Positions 61,624 through 64,000 of a stretch of 64,000 nt of DNA are shown here, in pieces. The stretch lies in contig JANTQA010000029.1 of the NCBI GenBank assembly GCA_027625915.1, positions 744,001 through 808,000 of the forward strand, written 5' to 3'. This DNA comes from Anaeramoeba flamelloides. Lineage: Eukaryota > Metamonada > Anaeramoebidae. The translations under genes and the position numbers were made by a program. Each line of letters starts with the position of its first letter. The stretch's first letter is position 1. The notes below the pieces were generated by a model that had not been told where the DNA came from, searched no databases, and saw only the letters and a list, made by a program, of their open reading frames with translations.

Positions 61624-62594
61624 TTAAATCTTAGATATAATAGTTGATTAAAAATTTTTTTTTATTTCTCGAGTTAAATTCTCAAGAAGAAAGTTAAAAT
61701 TTCTAAGAGATCTAAGTGTAAAAATAAAAAATTCATTTTTAAATAATGAATTTTCTTGAAAATTTGAAATTTCAAAAAGAAGAACAAAAAGTAGTAGACA
61801 AAAAAGTTTTTGAAACAATTATTCGAAACTTGTAATTATTCCATTGAAAAATGATTAAAAAATGTAATATTTCCTTTTACTGTTACAGATAATGTGAAAA
61901 TTGGTTTATTGATAATAACCAATAAAAGAATCCCAAAGGTTGGTGATATCCAAGTTTTTTATTTTTAGAGCAATTGATGAATTAATGGTAGATAGGTATA
62001 GATGGTGATTTACTTTTAGGTTATACTTGAGGAAAAGGATTGACAGATTTTGTCATCTTATCAAAATATAATTCGACAAGGGATATTTTTTTTAAACCGA
62101 TACTTCATTTCTATCAAATTTAAACTAAACAAATTTAGAACAATATAGAAAAGAAAGAGATTAACTCTTGAAAAGGTTTACAATCGCACTGAAGTTAATG
62201 TGAAAAGATTTAAAGTAATAATTGCTTTATATGGATAGTTTGTAAATTGTTTGATCTTCTTATTTTCCACTCTATTTAAGCAAAAGTAGAATAAGAAGTA
62301 TCTCCAATAAACACAACTTTAAAAATTTTATTACGGGAAGTTGCCATTTTAAGGGAGTTGCCACCTTAAATGTCAAAATTTTCACTTTTCACCATTTTCT
62401 ATCGAATTACTCAGACAATGAAAATAATCACAAAATCTGGATATTTGAATTAAAAAAAAATAATATTCTAATATATCATAAAAATAATTAATTTTTTTAA
62501 TATAATAATAAAAAAAGAGTCAACGTGCTAATTGGCCGCAGTGGGAATAAACTTATTGTTGAGACTTTAATAAAATTCCTAAATAAATATTTAG

Positions 62595-63405
62595 GAATTC
62601 AGTGAAGTGTCGTAGATTGCTGAGGAGTGCTGTAGAGTGCCTAGATTTTCCAGAATTCATAAGAATGGAGAAAAATCAAAGATTTTGCTCAATTCTTTTA
62701 AATCCCGGAAAAGACAACGGTGGTTTTCTTGAGGTTTTCTGTTTTATCTGTGAAGTGTTCTGGGTTTTTTTTGAGGTTTTCTATTTTATTTGTGAAGTGT
62801 CCTAGGTTTTTTTTTTTACTTTTTAAAATAAACAGAAAAATTTAACAAATATTCGGTTAAATCAAAAAGTAAAAAAAAAAACCTAATGAAAATCTGTCCA
62901 TTTTACAAATGAATAGAAAACTCAAGAAAACCTAACGGCGTTTTTTTTTTAATTTTTAAAATTAAAACAAAATTTCTGAAATTTTCTTTTACTTCTAGTA
63001 TTTAAAAAAAAAACTAGGTTCTTTTCTTGTAGGTTTCACTTTTATTTGTTAAGTGTTCTAGGTTTTTTTGAGGTTTTCTGTTTTATTTGTGAAGTGTTCT
63101 AGGTTTTTTTTTTTTACTTTTTGAAATAAATAGAAAACTCGAAAAAACCTCGAACGAAAATCTATCGATTTTCCAAATAAACAGAAAACTCAAGAAAGCC
63201 TTAACACTTCCGAAAGAAAACTGAAAACCTCAAGAAAGCCTAAAGGGGGTTTTCCAGAATTTAAGAAGAATTGAGTAATATCTTATATTTTTCTCTATTC
63301 TTTTAAATTCTGGAAATGCTAACCGTATATCTTTTCACTTTTTGTTTTTGTTTCGAAAATCTATTGATTCTCGAATCAAAAAAAAAAAAAAAAAGAAAAT
63401 ATAAC
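62595..63405. repeat. Palindrome cluster 10 (largest)
   Basis: About 810 bases of consecutive modules: opening AGTGTCGTAGATTGCTGAGG and GTAGAGTGCC words, two CCAGAATT..AAAGAAT hairpins (near 62650 and 63250), at least three GGTTTTCTTGAGGTTTTCTG-type units with GTGAAGTGTTCTAGG, two TTTTTGAAATAAACAG-type hairpins, and AAATCTATCGATTTTCCAAAT. Joints read CCTAACGG, CCTAGG or CTAACCG. Confidence 0.78.
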
Positions 63406-64000
63406 GGTAAATAAGAGTGGATACCACCCCTTAAATAATAATAATAAAAAAAAAATCACTTTTTAACAATTTTAAAAGAGGATAAGTAAATAGCTTTTTT
63501 TTACATTGGCAGTGTATGGGTAATTTTATTTATTTTAAAAGAACTTATTAAATAACAGTTTATTAATTGTTTTTACCAAAGTCAATATAAGACCACACTA
63601 TAAATTAACACGAATTGTTTTTTCCACTTTAGGGAAATGTTAATTATCTTATCTTATGTTCCAATCCTAACATTCTATCGTGAAATTTTAGTTTATATTA
63701 GAAAAATGTCATTAAATTGTTTTCAAGGTCTGTACTTTCAGAACTACGTTTCAAATTGAAAATTGGTTTTATATGTGTTACCATCAGTATATAGGGGTTG
63801 ATAAATCTCATAAAATTTTGTCCAGTTAGATCAAGAATGAAAAAATGAAAAAAATTTTCCTTATACTCAGGTGATTTCCATTTTCAATAATGAAAAAAAT
63901 AATCAGAAAAAATCTTGTTTTTGAGAAAATTTCCCTTTAGAATTATTGTTAAAACCCTGACACCCTTTATACCACTTAGCACCCGGGATTTGCCTAAATT

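Larger units (their letters stand above)
53411..64000. other. 10.6-kb gene desert at the right end
   Basis: No host gene was supported. It contains a possible dead transposase (56400-57080), a TA-type MITE (57456-57654), a paired MITE set around a 1,042-bp TIR element (58654-60461), PIF/Harbinger-like copy 4 (61174-61623) and palindrome cluster 10 (62595-63405). Stretches 53411-56400, 57660-58650 and 61630-62590 hold nothing I can name. The last 50 bases (from about 63950) are GC-richer and may start another unit. Confidence 0.65.

Overview
The window is very AT-rich, intron-bearing, gene-poor eukaryotic DNA. A pyruvate:ferredoxin oxidoreductase (PFOR) with an organelle-type N-terminal presequence points to an anaerobic protist with hydrogenosome-like organelles. 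Proteins full of K/E, E/N, H/K, N and S low-complexity runs, together with PFOR, FANCD2 and a Man1/Src1 protein, make an Anaeramoeba-like metamonad my best guess. That is an inference from style, not a demonstrated placement.

Six host genes can be reconstructed, plus the last codons of a seventh. In order: 3' end of an unknown + strand gene (1-108); Man1/Src1-type inner nuclear membrane protein on - (two exons, 3344-7533); FANCD2 on - (intronless, 9834-14951); PB1-domain protein on - (two exons, 19488-21510); dolichol-phosphate mannosyltransferase DPM1 on + (three exons, 29499-33084); Rh-family ammonium/CO2 channel on + (five exons, 37381-44754); PFOR on - (three exons, 48676-53410). Every exon junction was chosen by reading-frame phase and, for DPM1, Rh and PFOR, by continuity of the family sequence. 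The genes are unrelated housekeeping functions; nothing suggests an operon-like unit.

The rest, well over half the window, is transposon-derived. I recognise: a TIR family with 3-bp TWA target duplications (four copies, two of them in opposite orientation inside the Man1 intron); two short TIR families with TA duplications (two copies each); a 1,042-bp TIR element with TA duplications; a TTAA-flanked element with about 106-bp arms inside a DPM1 intron; a decayed Tc1/mariner copy; two decayed LINE (non-LTR) copies; and several anonymous long dispersed repeats.

The most unusual component is a family of compound palindrome clusters (at least ten) assembled from a few hairpin modules joined at CCTAAC/GTTAGG/CCTAGG-like boundaries. 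They lie in introns, between genes, and at the same internal site of both LINE copies. Introns run from 110 bases to 4.6 kb; the long ones hold transposons, and most 3' splice sites carry an extended CAAATAG-like motif. No virus-derived element, CRISPR array or convincing functional tRNA was seen.
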